A DNA stretch of 36,753 bases from Welwitschia mirabilis (GCA_051453625.1 JBOZIK010000001.1:138116577-138153329); one strand, 5' to 3'. Shown: positions 1 through 10,844, numbered from the stretch's first letter. The notes: generated by a model not told the origin, from the letters alone. A program made the numbers and translations.

Positions 1-261
1 ATAAATGCAACCATGCAAGCGGAGAGAACCGCGTTGGCGGGAGGCATGCAGGACGTTTAGACACTTAGATGCACAGCGTTTCGACACAATAAAAATCGCC
101 ACCAAAATCTGTCAGATAATGAAGAGGGAGGAGGAGACATTTGCAGACGTGTTTAATATTGTAAGTTAAAAAGAAACGCACCAGAGTCTCCGTAATAAGC
201 TCTCTGTGATAAACACCGAAAGACTGGCAGCGTCAACAGAGGATTGGCAACATCGTCAGCA
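1..261. other. Unrecognised GC-richer flank
   Basis: No gene recognised. The stretch is visibly richer in G and C and in CpG than anything after about 1440, and only short frames interrupted by stops run through it. It ends at an N gap. It may belong to the same segment as 1053-1440. Confidence 0.5.
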
Positions 262-1052
262 NNNNNNNNNNNNNNNNNNNNNNNNNNNNNNNNNNNNNNN
301 NNNNNNNNNNNNNNNNNNNNNNNNNNNNNNNNNNNNNNNNNNNNNNNNNNNNNNNNNNNNNNNNNNNNNNNNNNNNNNNNNNNNNNNNNNNNNNNNNNNN
401 NNNNNNNNNNNNNNNNNNNNNNNNNNNNNNNNNNNNNNNNNNNNNNNNNNNNNNNNNNNNNNNNNNNNNNNNNNNNNNNNNNNNNNNNNNNNNNNNNNNN
501 NNNNNNNNNNNNNNNNNNNNNNNNNNNNNNNNNNNNNNNNNNNNNNNNNNNNNNNNNNNNNNNNNNNNNNNNNNNNNNNNNNNNNNNNNNNNNNNNNNNN
601 NNNNNNNNNNNNNNNNNNNNNNNNNNNNNNNNNNNNNNNNNNNNNNNNNNNNNNNNNNNNNNNNNNNNNNNNNNNNNNNNNNNNNNNNNNNNNNNNNNNN
701 NNNNNNNNNNNNNNNNNNNNNNNNNNNNNNNNNNNNNNNNNNNNNNNNNNNNNNNNNNNNNNNNNNNNNNNNNNNNNNNNNNNNNNNNNNNNNNNNNNNN
801 NNNNNNNNNNNNNNNNNNNNNNNNNNNNNNNNNNNNNNNNNNNNNNNNNNNNNNNNNNNNNNNNNNNNNNNNNNNNNNNNNNNNNNNNNNNNNNNNNNNN
901 NNNNNNNNNNNNNNNNNNNNNNNNNNNNNNNNNNNNNNNNNNNNNNNNNNNNNNNNNNNNNNNNNNNNNNNNNNNNNNNNNNNNNNNNNNNNNNNNNNNN
1001 NNNNNNNNNNNNNNNNNNNNNNNNNNNNNNNNNNNNNNNNNNNNNNNNNNNN
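262..1052. other. Assembly gap, 791 N
   Basis: Run of 791 unknown bases. Open frames that cross it are products of the N run and carry no coding evidence. Confidence 0.99.
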
Positions 1053-1454
1053 GATTGGACAGTCGCTGCTTTACTGTATTTGTCCGTCGAGAAAGGAAGC
1101 GCAACCGGTTATGAACGACTTGTCAAACTGTGTCTTCGATGGAAATGGACAAGCGTGACTGGTGGGAACGCCGAGTTATCCTAAAATTTAACATGGGGGC
1201 GTGCAGGATTTGCGCAAACACAGAGGATGCGCAAAAGATAAGACCGCCGAGAAAGCATAGGAGACGGCGCGGAACAGCACAACGGAGTGCCAAAAAAACA
1301 GAAACTAAAACGCGAATGGGAGGATGATGAAGGAACGAGGGGAACCTGGTACTCATGGACCTGAGGACGCAACAGCCTGAGCAGCGCGTGGAAGCGGACG
1401 CAAAAGTGGCTATTGAGTTCTTGCATGAGCTTGGTTTCCTGATTTTAAGACTTT
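1053..1454. other. Unrecognised GC-richer segment
   Basis: Continues the GC-richer composition of the window start and stops abruptly near 1440, where AT-rich sequence with the ABC1K fragment begins. Short frames exist on both strands (for example 1130-1327 plus and 1123-1356 minus), but none resembles a family I know, and the overlapping frames look like by-products of a stop-poor composition. Confidence 0.45.
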
Positions 1455-2358
1455 TTACATAAATAAGTCCAGAGTTTATTGCTATTACATCTCTGGGATA
1501 GGTTTATAAAGCTCAGTTGGAAACTGGTCAAGTTGTTGCTGTAAAGTGCAGAGATTAAGTATGCCATTGGCACTAGCTTTTGATGCTCAGCTTATCCATG
1601 TAATTGGTAGTCAATTAAAGCACATCGCAAAGGGACACGAGGATTTGTTATCTGCAGTGAATAAGATGATGAGGCACATGTTTGATGAAAATTGATTATG
1701 TACTAGAAGCTTAAAATGCTAAAAGGTTTTCAACTATTTATAGCTTTGATCCTATTCATGAATTGAATGATAAAAAGAGACTAAAACTCTTCAAGATATT
1801 CTAATCACAACTGAAGGATATGTCATGTAAAGGTGCTCAAAATATACTGGAAACTTATCAGAAATCTGTTTTGACATTGGAATGATTAGAGGATATGAAA
1901 ATGATAGATAAAGAAGGTGTTAAGGAAGTCAATTTAAATATTCATATAACTTATTAATTAGAGGAATCTTGTGGCTTTGCAAAATGGATCTCTTGTATAC
2001 CTTGATTTTGGCATGATTGACGATATTCTATGATACTACAGAGTTAGGCTTATTTAATCACGGGTTCACTACCTCAATCATGAGTTCATAAATCATTGGA
2101 TTTAGCAAATGACTTTCTTTCACTTGGATTTATGCCTAAAGTTACTAATATGAAGTATGTTGCTGATGCACTAAAAAAATATTTTAATAATAAACAAATA
2201 AAGTCGAATATGGATTTCCAGGGTGTTATAATCAATTATCAAATATAATGTATAAGTGCAAGTTTTCTTTACCTCCTAATCATGCATTAGTAATAATAGC
2301 TTTGGATAACTGGAAGGGACACCAGAAGTACTTGATCCTAATTTCCAAGTCCTTGAAA
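1455..2358 (+). pseudogene. ABC1K (ABC1/ADCK/UbiB) atypical kinase, intronless pseudogene fragment
   Basis: ABC1K proteins are atypical kinases, in plants mostly of plastids and mitochondria, that act in isoprenoid-quinone metabolism. Readable in order on this strand: the alanine-rich loop equivalent and ATP-site region SLG*VYKAQLETGQVVAVK (about 1493-1547), IGSQLKHIAKGHEDLLSAVN, MMRHMFDE then after a +1 shift IDYVLEA (about 1672-1711), NGSLVYLDFGM with the metal-binding DFG at 2004-2012, LANDFLSLGFMP (about 2104-2140), MDFQGVI, FSLPPNHALVI and LDPNFQVLES (about 2329-2358). In-frame stops and several frameshifts make it non-functional. The span of about 0.9 kb covers roughly 300 codons of the family without any intron, so it looks like a copy of spliced RNA. 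The N-terminal KxGQ region and the C-terminus are missing. It ends exactly where formin sequence starts. The subfamily is uncertain; the match comes from memory of the family pattern. Confidence 0.85.
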
Positions 2359-2768
2359 GTCTTAAAACATAGCAATACTATTATGTGCATTAAATGTTAC
2401 AAATGAAGAAGTCTGTGACGTGTTGGTGGATGGATCATATGATAACATAAGCATGGATCTTTTAGAGATCTTAACAAAAATGGACCTGCTAACGACAAGG
2501 AAATGAAACTAAAAGAGTATAATGGTGACATCACTAAACTTGGTTCTTTAGAGCATTTTCTTAAGGCACTATTAAAAATTACATTTTCTTTCAACTGAGT
2601 TGATGTTATGCTATATACAACCAATTTGAAATAAGAGGTTATTTGCATAGAGAAATCTCTTTAGAAAGAAATGTCTTCAAACATTAGAGACCGCTTGTAA
2701 AGAATTACAATCTAGCAGGTAGTTCCTTAAGTTACTTGAAGTAGTTTTATAGACAAGACAATCATGCA
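2357..2768 (+). pseudogene. Formin FH2-domain pseudogene fragment
   Basis: Formin FH2 domains nucleate and elongate actin filaments. The reading starts at the ABC1K junction as KS*NIAILLCALNVTNEEVCD (2357 on) and continues as DVLVDGSYDNISMDLLEILTKM. After a shift near 2485 it reads EMKLKEYNGDITKLGSLEHF and LKALLKITFSF, then VDVMLYTTN (about 2600-2627) and LETACKELQSSR*FLKLLEV (about 2679-2738). These follow the order and spacing of the middle of a plant FH2 domain. About 130 codons are present with no intron and several stops and frameshifts. The fragment breaks just before the conserved GNRMNVG segment, where copia element A is inserted (TSD at 2764-2768). I could not find the rest of FH2 beyond the element at 8845, so the fragment probably ended close to the insertion site. 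Confidence 0.85.
2764..2768. repeat. Target-site duplication of element A, left copy (ATGCA)
   Basis: Five bases directly before the left LTR of element A. They are identical to 8845-8849 directly after the right LTR, as expected from copia integrase, which makes 5-bp duplications. Confidence 0.92.
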
Positions 2769-2957
2769 TGTTGGAGGGATGATAGTAGAATCATTAGCAA
2801 GAAGGTGACAAAGGTGAGAAATAATCATGTTTAAAGGTGGTCGAAGAGGTGTGTTTAAATAGATGTGGAGTGCTCTTTGGTTTGCAAAATTCTATGGGCG
2901 ATCATCGCCATGTGCACCTTTGGATGTGTGCCCAATATTTAAGCCACATCCCTAACA
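2769..2957 (-). repeat. 3' LTR of element A (189 bp)
   Basis: Plus-strand start TGTTGGAGGGATGATAG and end CCACATCCCTAACA; read on the element strand it begins TGTTAGGGATGTGG and ends in ACA. It carries a TATTTAAA-like TATA element (minus strand) followed by a CACACCTCTTCGACCACC block shared with the B and C LTRs. Confidence 0.92.
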
Positions 2958-2968
2958 ATCTCTACCTT
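2958..2968 (-). other. Polypurine tract of element A
   Basis: AAGGTAGAGAT on the minus strand, directly inside the 3' LTR. It is the counterpart of AAGGTGGCGAT in B and AAGGTGAAGAT in C, and primes plus-strand DNA synthesis in LTR elements. Confidence 0.75.
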
Positions 2969-2996
2969 GACTCAAATCTGACATACAGCTAGTTAC

Positions 2997-5900
2997 TTAC
3001 TTGTCGCATATGCCTATTAAGTCCAAATATTGTTTGAACTTGACTTTCAGAAGAGACTTAGTCAACATGTCAGTAGGGTTTTGTGAAGTATATATCTTTT
3101 ATACAATAATGTCTCATATAGTAAAAGTGTCTGTAATATAGTGATGATTAATATTAATGTGCTTGGTCCTTGAGTGATACATATCATTCTTAGTAAAATG
3201 AATAGCACTTTGGTTATCCCAAAAGACCACAGTCGTGTCTTAGATTACACCAAGTTTAATCACTAAACCTCAAAGCCATGTAGCTTCCTTTACATCTTCA
3301 GTAACTGAAACATACTCATCTTCTATGATCAATAACACAGTAATAGACTAAAGAGATGTCTTTCAACTGATGGCAGAATTATAGAGTGTAAAAATGTAAC
3401 CTAAAAGAGATCTTCGCTTATCTAATTCACCACCATAATCAAAATTAGTAAATCCTACTACATTGTTAAATAGGTCTTTGGACTTGTCAAATACTAATCC
3501 TAAATCAGAAGTACCCTTTAAATAATGAAGGATCCATTTTACAGCATTCCAATGATCCTTTCTTAGATTATGCATGTATCAACTCATGATACTGATAGCA
3601 TATGCGAGATTAGGTTTAGTGCAGATCATAGCAAACATTAAACTTCCAATGGCATTAGAATAGGGAATGCTTGACATATGCTCAATCTCTTCTTTGATTT
3701 TTGGGCAACAATCCAAAGACAATTTGAAGTAAGCAACAAAGGGAGTAGAAATATATTTACAATTTAACATATTGAACCTATTAAGAACTTTTTCACTATA
3801 TTTCCTTTGTGAGAGAAATAATTTACCAGCTTAACAGTCTCTGCGAACTTCCATATCAAGAATTTTCTTAGCTTCACCCAGATCCTTCATCTCAAATTCC
3901 CTATTGAGTTATGATTTCAACCTATCAATCAAAGACTTCTTGCGAGAAGCAATTAACATATCATTAACATAAAGTAATAAATACACAAAGGACTTATCAG
4001 AATACTGCTAGTAATAGATACAGTGATCATATTGACTTCTGATAAAACCCTGTCCAATCATGAATGTGTCAAACTTCTTATACCATTATCTCGAAGCTTG
4101 CTTAAGGTCATCTAATGATTTGCTTAGATGACACATAACGTTCTTTTCCTGGGGTTACAAAATCCTCAGGCTGCTTCATGTAGATTTCTTCATCGAGGTC
4201 TCCATGTAAAAAAGTAGTTTTGATATCGAGTTGATTTAACTTCATATCAAATAAGACAACAAATGCAAGTAGTATATGAATCGAAGTATGATAAACAATA
4301 GGTAAAAAAATTTTATGGAAATCAATACCTTCTCTTTAGTTGAAGCCTTTGACAACCAAGCATGCTTTCCATCTTGCATTTTCAACCACCGGGATTCCTT
4401 CCTTTTTCTTGTAGATCCACTTACAATTCAAAGGACGCTCGCCAAATGGAAGTTCACACAAAATACAGGTTTCATTTTTATAGAGACTATTAATTTCTTC
4501 TTTCATATCCTTTAATCACTTAAAAAAATCAGCATAAGAAATATCTTTTGAATAAGATGAAGTTCCATACCTTTAGGGATTTCTTGGTCTACTGAAAGAG
4601 CATATGCAATTAACTCATCATTAGTGTTAATATATCTTGTTGGTTTCTTTATCATTCTCCTCAAACGATCTTGAGAAATCAAATAATCCTACTGTGATTA
4701 GATAGAAGTACTGATACTTGGAGCATTCTCATCAACACTTGTGTCAATAGAGGAGGAAGCTATGGAATTAACAATATTCGATGGAGAGGATGTAACCTCT
4801 AACTCCATCTGCTTGCTAGACTTTGGATCTATAATATCTTAAGAAGAAGAAGAAGAAGAAGAAGAAACAATAGAATCCTTTTGAGGAGTAAGCAAAGCAT
4901 CCTCATTAAAAGTTACATCTCCATTGGGAATTTTACCTTATGCAACTCAGGTCACCATAAATAATATCCTTTAAACCTAGAAGAATAATCTAGAAATATG
5001 CATTTAACAGCTCTAAGTGCTAATTTATTATCATTGGCATGGGCAAATGCTGGACAACTAAATATTTTTAACTAAGAGTAGTTAAGAATATTATCTAATC
5101 AAATCTCTTTTGGAATATTAAACTCCAATGAGAAATGTGGAGAGCGATTGATGAGATAATATGCTATAGAAACTACCTCAGCCCATAAATCATGTCGATG
5201 CCACAAGTTAGCATTAGAGAGCATACAACGAGCCCTCTCAAGGAGTCTACTATTCATACATTCTACAACACCATTCTGTTGTGGCGTTCCAACCAATGTT
5301 TTATGTCTAGAAATTCCATTATCAGAACAAAACTTATTAAAATCACTTGAACAAAGTTCTAATCTATTATCAGTCCTGAGTTTCTTAACCTTTCTGCCTA
5401 TTTGATTTTTAATAAGAATTTTCCAATGTTTAAAAGTAGAGAAAGCTTTATTTTTCTATCTTAGAAAATAAACCCATACTTTATGAGAATAATCATCAAT
5501 AATAGTCATCATAAAATGATGATCACTAATAGAAGAAACCTTAGGAGGTTCCCATAAATTAGAGTGAATATAATCTAAAACACCTTTAGTATGATTAATT
5601 GTAGTAGTAAAATTAACTTGTTTCTGTTTATTAAAAATGCAATGTTTATAGAATTCTAATTTACCAATATGCTGAGCACAGAGAAGATCTTTCTTACTTA
5701 AGATGTACATATCTTTTTCTCTCATGTGACCTAGTCACATGTACCATAAGCGAGGAACGAGAGAATTAGGCATAGATGTTGAAATAGCTGCTAAACCTGT
5801 AACAGTAGCACCTTACAAGACATATAGGCTACCACAATGGTTAGCCTTTAAAATAATAAGAGCACCTTTAGTTACTTTTAGTACTCCACCTTTAGTTATG

Positions 5901-7024
5901 TATTTGTACCCTTTAGATTCCAAAGTACCTAATGAAAGTAAGTTCCTCTTAAGGTTAGGAATGAAGCGTACCTCATCAAGTGTCCTGACGCTTCCATCAT
6001 TGCTTTTGATTTGAAAAGTTTCTATTCCTTTGACCTTGAACTAGGTATCATTACCCATTAGAACAACACCAGTATGTACTAGTTCAAAAGTGATAAACTA
6101 GTCCTTATTAGGATAGATGTCAAATGTATAACTTGAATCAAAAATCCAGTTGGATTAACTTCTATCATCTGCAAAAGATACAGATAACAATACATCATCT
6201 TTAGTATCAGTTTTAATGATACTAGCCTCACTAGATTGTTAAGGTTATTTCCTCTTTGCTTATATTTCCTGTTTATTTTTCAACTTATAATATTCAGAAA
6301 TCTCATGTCCTACTTTTTTACAATACTGATAGGTTTTACTATTGGACTTACGTCTCCTTGAGTTTGACCTAAACTTCTTGTAGTTTCTAGTATGTACATT
6401 ATTACAATTTCTACCTCTAATTATTAGAGCTTTACCCTTATCCTCAGAGTGAATTTTTGAATCAAACTTTTCTTTATACAATAGATTGGCTTTAACATCT
6501 TCAAAAGATAAGGTATCTAAACCACCATACAACATAATTTCTTTAAAATAACTATAGATAGGAGGTAAAGAGACAACTAACAATACATCCTTATCTTCAT
6601 CTTCAATGTGCACATCAAGATTTTCTAAATCCATTAGAATTGAATTAAATTTATTAAGATCTGCTTGAACGGGAGTACCTTCAAGCATGCGAATGCTAAA
6701 CAAATGTTTCTTGAGCCATATCTTGTTAGCAAGGCTTTTCATCATGTACAACGCTTTCAGTTTCAGCCATAGACCTGCTACAGTGGTCTCACTGATAACC
6801 TCATAGAGAACCTCCTTGGATAAGCATAACTAGATTGTTGTAAGGGCTTTTTCATCTAACTCATCCCATTGCTCCTTGGACATGGCCTCAAGTTTTTTGA
6901 CTTTACCATCCAAGGCCTTCTTCAAGTCGTTTTGAGTGAGAACAGCCCTCATCTGAATATGTCATATAGAAAAACTCAGTTTGCCATTGAATTTTTCGAT
7001 GTCAAACTTTGTCACGGTGGCCAT
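2997..7024 (-). pseudogene. Copia Gag-Pol polyprotein of element A (degenerate)
   Basis: On the element strand the frame opens at 7024 with MATVTKFDIEKFNGKLSF, a Tnt1-like Gag start. Gag runs to about 6240; its best open piece is 6751-6260. The zinc knuckle near 6300-6345 reads YQYCKKVGHEISEYYK, having lost its first and last cysteines. The protease remnant (WIFDSS) lies near 6150-6120. Integrase spans about 5780-5080, with the LGHM zinc-finger region, [16 protein letters not shown] and the PQQNGVVE glutamate region. RT spans about 4550-3850; its catalytic YxDD motif has become YVND at 3960-3971. RNase H and the C-terminus run to the stop at 2997-2999. Multiple stops and frameshifts are present. 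An AAG-triplet tract at 4841-4866 encodes a serine run in the integrase-RT linker, as in B. Confidence 0.93.
4841..4866. repeat. (AAG)n microsatellite in element A
   Basis: Pure AAG triplets, equal to a serine tract on the coding minus strand. Element B has the matching TTC run at 15302-15330, so the tract was in the ancestral element. Confidence 0.9.
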
Positions 7025-8530
7025 CCTAAAATAAAGGAGTTGTAAAAAAAACAACTCTTATATGCAATCAAAAAAGGAAAAAATAATTATGGGAGGCCAT
7101 CACTTATTTGAAGCTTTTAACCCATAAAGGACGTGAACAGGTGAGCAAAAAACCAATACATAAAATACAATTTATAAAAGGGGTTATATGTTGCCCTTAT
7201 ACAATATAAAAAAAAATTGCATATATCAAAAAGAGCCCCTCATAAAACAATAACAATAAAAAAGCACAATTAAAAACTTTGCCGCTTTATAATGTTTAGG
7301 AAAAAACAAACACGCACACATGATCACGAATGAGAGAGAGAGAGGCTGGCTCACAATGCAGCACTGACATGTGAATGGGAGAGAAGCCGTAGCACATCAA
7401 GAGAAATGAAAGCACGACAGTAGAAACCTGATGCAGGACTCATGCAAGCAGAAAATGGTAAAATCGAAATGCGTTTTGGTGAAGCCAAAGACTAGCAGTC
7501 AGAAAATTAACACATAGGAATGGTAGCTTGAATGAAGTGTTAAATGGTCAGTAAGAAAAAAATCCAACGCATTAGATTCAGATGTAGGCTTTAGATACAT
7601 GGACCTTGGTGTCAGGAGCTAGTACAATGGCATGGAAACTGAATGCCTAATCACTCCAAAGAGCAAAATCATAGGCTGACACAGATAACTTGCTATAAGC
7701 TTAGTAATGCGAGGATAAAGATGTTCAAAGCGATTAATATGGAATTAAAGATGCTTCAATTTTCTCCCTAAAGGCTAAGAGGGCTGACACTAAGAGTAGT
7801 TACAAACCACATATGAGTGTAGGTGAAGAAGCACTCAGAAGAAAGGCTACAACTGTCGCTGCGGTTCTTTGAGAGAATGTGAACCACACAAGTGATGGAC
7901 GCTAAAAGAGAAGGTGATGGAGAGTAAGCGCTCGTGGCTGAGTACGCAAGGAAGATGTCGAGGCTATAAAATATGGATGCAACCATGTGCAGAAGCAATA
8001 GCAAGAAGACGTAAAATAAATGACAAGCATTATCATGAAAATTATAATTTGGAGGATGGCACACGCATCGATGAAGAAAACCATCATCATAAAACCATCA
8101 TGCCAGAAGAGAACCACCATCACAGAGAAATAAACGCCTTAATGCAATCACTAAATAGCACCATCAGCATAGGAGGCCCACATCCTTGACACAAGCATTG
8201 AGCAGAGGATAGGCAAGGAAAAGAGAGCAGCCAAATAGCATGGATAGAAATATGCAAAGGTAGAAGGGGCGCATAAAAATGATGGTGGTAGCAGCAAAAA
8301 ATGAGCAAAGATAAGGCTCAAAATATGGATGCAAAGATGGAATAGAGCTGTCAAGAGTGAGAGCGATAGTAGGAATAAAACAAAAGCCATAGGGAGCAAG
8401 GGCAGTAAGGTTGAATGCTAGGACACTAAAAGGCATTGGAGCATGAAATGACATGAAGGGCCACGAAACAGCTCAGCACTATGCGGAAGCACAGAGAGAT
8501 AGGCTGACACAATGGTGCAAAGATGTGCGG

Positions 8531-8600
8531 CGGCATCGGCATCATCGAAGAAGATAGGTGACCACGATAGGAATTGGCTATCATACCACTTGTTGTAGGG
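8531..8600. repeat. 70-bp tandem duplication, copy 1
   Basis: Matches 8601-8670 at 69 of 70 positions (T versus C in the ATAGGTGACC/ATAGGCGACC part). The unit holds element leader, the primer-binding site and the last 10 bases of the 5' LTR. Confidence 0.95.
8577..8588 (-). other. Duplicated primer-binding site copy in element A
   Basis: Same 12 bases as 8647-8658, inside tandem copy 1 and next to a 10-bp piece of LTR end (8591-8600). Confidence 0.7.
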
Positions 8601-8670
8601 CGGCATCGGCATCATCGAAGAAGATAGGCGACCACGATAGGAATTGGCTATCATACCACTTGTTGTAGGG
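8601..8670. repeat. 70-bp tandem duplication, copy 2
   Basis: Second unit, running into the true LTR end (TGTTGTAGGG at 8661-8670). The primer-binding site of element A is thereby present twice. Confidence 0.95.
8647..8658 (-). other. Primer-binding site of element A
   Basis: TGGTATGATAGC on the element strand, two bases inside the 5' LTR. It resembles the copia consensus TGGTATCAGAGC, which pairs with the 3' end of initiator tRNA-Met; two positions differ. Confidence 0.75.
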
Positions 8671-8844
8671 ATGATAGCAAGATTAAGAAGGTGGTAAAGG
8701 CAAGAGATACAATTATCTTTAAAGATGGTGAAATAGGTGTGTTTAAATAGATGCTAAGTGCTCTTTGATTTGCAAAATTCTATGGGCGATCATCACCCTA
8801 TGACCTTTGGATATGTGCCTAATATTTGAGCCACATCCCTAACA
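8661..8844 (-). repeat. 5' LTR of element A (184 bp)
   Basis: Same ends as the 3' LTR (plus-strand TGTTGTAGGGATG to CACATCCCTAACA). The TATTTAAA element on the minus strand near 8737-8746 is the likely promoter box. Confidence 0.92.
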
Positions 8845-8849
8845 ATGCA
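8845..8849. repeat. Target-site duplication of element A, right copy (ATGCA)
   Basis: Identical to 2764-2768. Confidence 0.92.
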
Positions 8850-9320
8850 CATTATATAGATCTAGCTATTTATAGAAGTAATCTCTCTTTATTGAAGTTG
8901 ATACATTTATCTTGGGATTTGAGTATTTGTTTCTTATGGAGGATGAATTATACTGTTATTGATTCCTTTGTTAAAAGGAAATGTGGAGAGAATGGAATGT
9001 ATTTACCATAAACGGAATTTTAATGAAGATCAGGTCATACCTATGCCTTTTTCTCTTGACTAGCATTTTGAATATCTATTTGAGTATGGAATTAAGGGGA
9101 TTTAACTTCTTAGGCTTACCATGTTTTCACTGGAGATGACCTTTCAAAATACAAATCACTAGTCTTCTTAAATACATATGGTGAAATAATTGGAAAAGAT
9201 GGATTTCTCACCGTCTTGCACTGGGTCTTATCACTATGATAAGGCAAAGAATAATAAGAATAATGGAAGGCAGTGAGAAAAGATATCAGAAGAATACAAT
9301 ATAGAATTAAAATATTCTTC
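8850..9320. other. Unrecognised sequence between elements A and B
   Basis: AT-rich, with short frames such as 8826-9011 (plus) and 9116-9322 (minus). No family recognised. It should be the other side of the formin fragment broken by element A, but I see no further FH2 sequence. Confidence 0.4.
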
Positions 9321-10740
9321 ATCTTTAGTAGGTCATGAGGATGTATCAGCTAGTGAGATTTCCAGTTCAAATGGCAACTTATCAAGAAAGTTTCTCATGT
9401 TTTATTTTTGTATTTTGCACTCAAGACATAGGCAATTATTCAAGAGCTGCATGAAAAATGAGCACAAGTTAAAGAATGGATTCAAAGTATCAGTATTGGG
9501 GATTACACAACTATAACTGAAGGGCATGAATATGATGATCATGATGGAGGAGTAACTTCTCAACAAGAAACTCACCAGAGTATGGGTCTAAGTTAAGAAA
9601 AGATTATGTTATGTTAGGCATGTTCCAAAAACTAATAAGCAGAGGATCATCACCTATTATATCTAATAAACATGATTCAAGTGATAGAAAATTGAGACCT
9701 ACTATGGAGGAACCCCATGTAAACCACATGGGAGAGGTGCATACTGATTCATGTCTAAGTGATGAATCCAGATGTGCATGCATAGAAGGAAACAAAGGGG
9801 ATAGATCATCTGTAGGCCTCTTAAGCAAAGAGTAAAAGAGGGTCGTAGAGGAGATCATTGCCTTGACTGAGTTTGGAAGAGGCTTCTCAAGCACCTTAGG
9901 TATTTGAAGTTTTTGGTCTTAACATGAATAATGCTATTCAACACTACCAAATAGCATTAGATTTGCTTAAGTTCCCTTTAGCTAATATCAAGTAAATCTA
10001 TTACGCAACTAAGACCTCTAAAATCTTGAACTGTAAGATCAGTGTTAACATACCCAATGGTGTTGTGAAAGATCTACTGTCACATGTAAAGAATGCCAAA
10101 TACCTACTAGATTATTTTTACATAATTGCCAGTCTAGTCCTCATCAAGAGTTAAGATTGGTTTGCAAATAATGACATTATCTTGGAGAATCCAACTGAGA
10201 TTATCTAGTCCATCAGGGCCCTAAGTCAAACAGATGGAACATGATAATGTAAATCTAGTGATAATGAAGCTAGTGTCTATGTTGTAGGTATTTCCTTGTA
10301 ATCTATCACTAGAGTTAGAGCATTAGAAGGTTCAGATATCAGACATGCTGATATTGAGTCAGTGAACAAGGGCATTGTAAAATCATTTGACAACCTTAGA
10401 AGCTATGATGATGGACTATTATATTTCAAGAAAAGGTTAGTGGATGTGATCAGGAGATATGGTAATGCTCTCTGAGCCACTTCTCCTATTATTCGAGGAA
10501 TTACAATCTTTATAGCAATGACTTATAAACTATTCTCTGATGAAAGGAAACATATTTAAAGGTTTGAAAATGGAATTTAATATGTCATCAATTACACAAC
10601 ATACACTTTTTGAATCTATGGTTATTTTTTTAAAAGCTTATAATAAGTTCAGTTGGAAAAGTAAACATGTGATGTTGGAAATACTAACTAGAAACCTGCA
10701 AGTTTTTAGATCCAAAGATGTAGTGTAGTGTAAAACTTGA
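9321..10740 (+). pseudogene. Coding-like, unrecognised decayed gene fragment(s)
   Basis: The plus strand reads like decayed protein-coding sequence in pieces. Examples: SSSLVGHEDVSASEISSSNG (about 9318 on), AQVKEWIQSISIGDYTTITEG (about 9457-9520), the open frame 9611-9835 rich in Ser/Asp/Glu, MNNAIQHYQIALDLLK (about 9924-9971), ISVNIPNGVVKDLLSHVKNA (about 10041-10100), VRALEGSDIRHADIESVNKG (about 10314 on), YDDGLLYFKKRLVDVIRRYG and the 62-codon frame 10540-10728. Stops separate the pieces. I do not recognise the family or families, and it may be more than one source gene. The strand and the style of decay match the ABC1K, formin, hAT-like and RLCK fragments nearby. Confidence 0.4.
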
Positions 10741-10844
10741 TTCTCCAAGGGAGAATTCTATAGGTTCAAGTGCATATATAACTTCTAAAGTGGCTTGGCT
10801 TAGCTTCATTTCAAGTCATCCAATGTAACACTTAGTAGACATCC

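Larger units (their letters stand above)
7025..8660 (-). other. Long 5' leader of element A
   Basis: About 1.6 kb between the 5' LTR and the Gag start, long for a copia element. B has an equally long leader (11038-12662). Pyrimidine-rich on the element strand, giving short hydrophobic leucine-rich frames (8454-8164, 8399-8151, 8064-7768). Frames matching B exist, but the halves that are joined in B's apparent ORF lie in different frames here, so I treat the leader as non-coding. It may hold packaging and dimerisation signals, which cannot be seen by eye. Confidence 0.6.
2769..8844 (-). mobile_element. Ty1/copia LTR retrotransposon A, complete but decayed
   Basis: Full-length element on the minus strand, about 6.1 kb. 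It has two LTRs (2769-2957 and 8661-8844), a primer-binding site like the 3' end of initiator tRNA-Met, a polypurine tract, a Gag-Pol frame from 7024 to 2997, and a perfect 5-bp TSD. Domain order Gag, protease, integrase, RT, RNase H is that of Ty1/copia. The two LTRs differ at many positions (roughly four in five alike by eye) and the polyprotein is full of stops and frameshifts, so the insertion is old and cannot move by itself. It lies inside a formin pseudogene fragment. It belongs to the same family as B and C. Confidence 0.95.

Noticed and set aside
206-1158. Long open frames on both strands near the window start
   Set aside because: They consist almost entirely of N; the real bases give fewer than about 40 codons.
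7902-8654. Set of small overlapping frames in the element A leader as possible genes
   Set aside because: Many frames overlap on both strands in low-complexity purine/pyrimidine-biased sequence, with no domain and no conserved frame in B.
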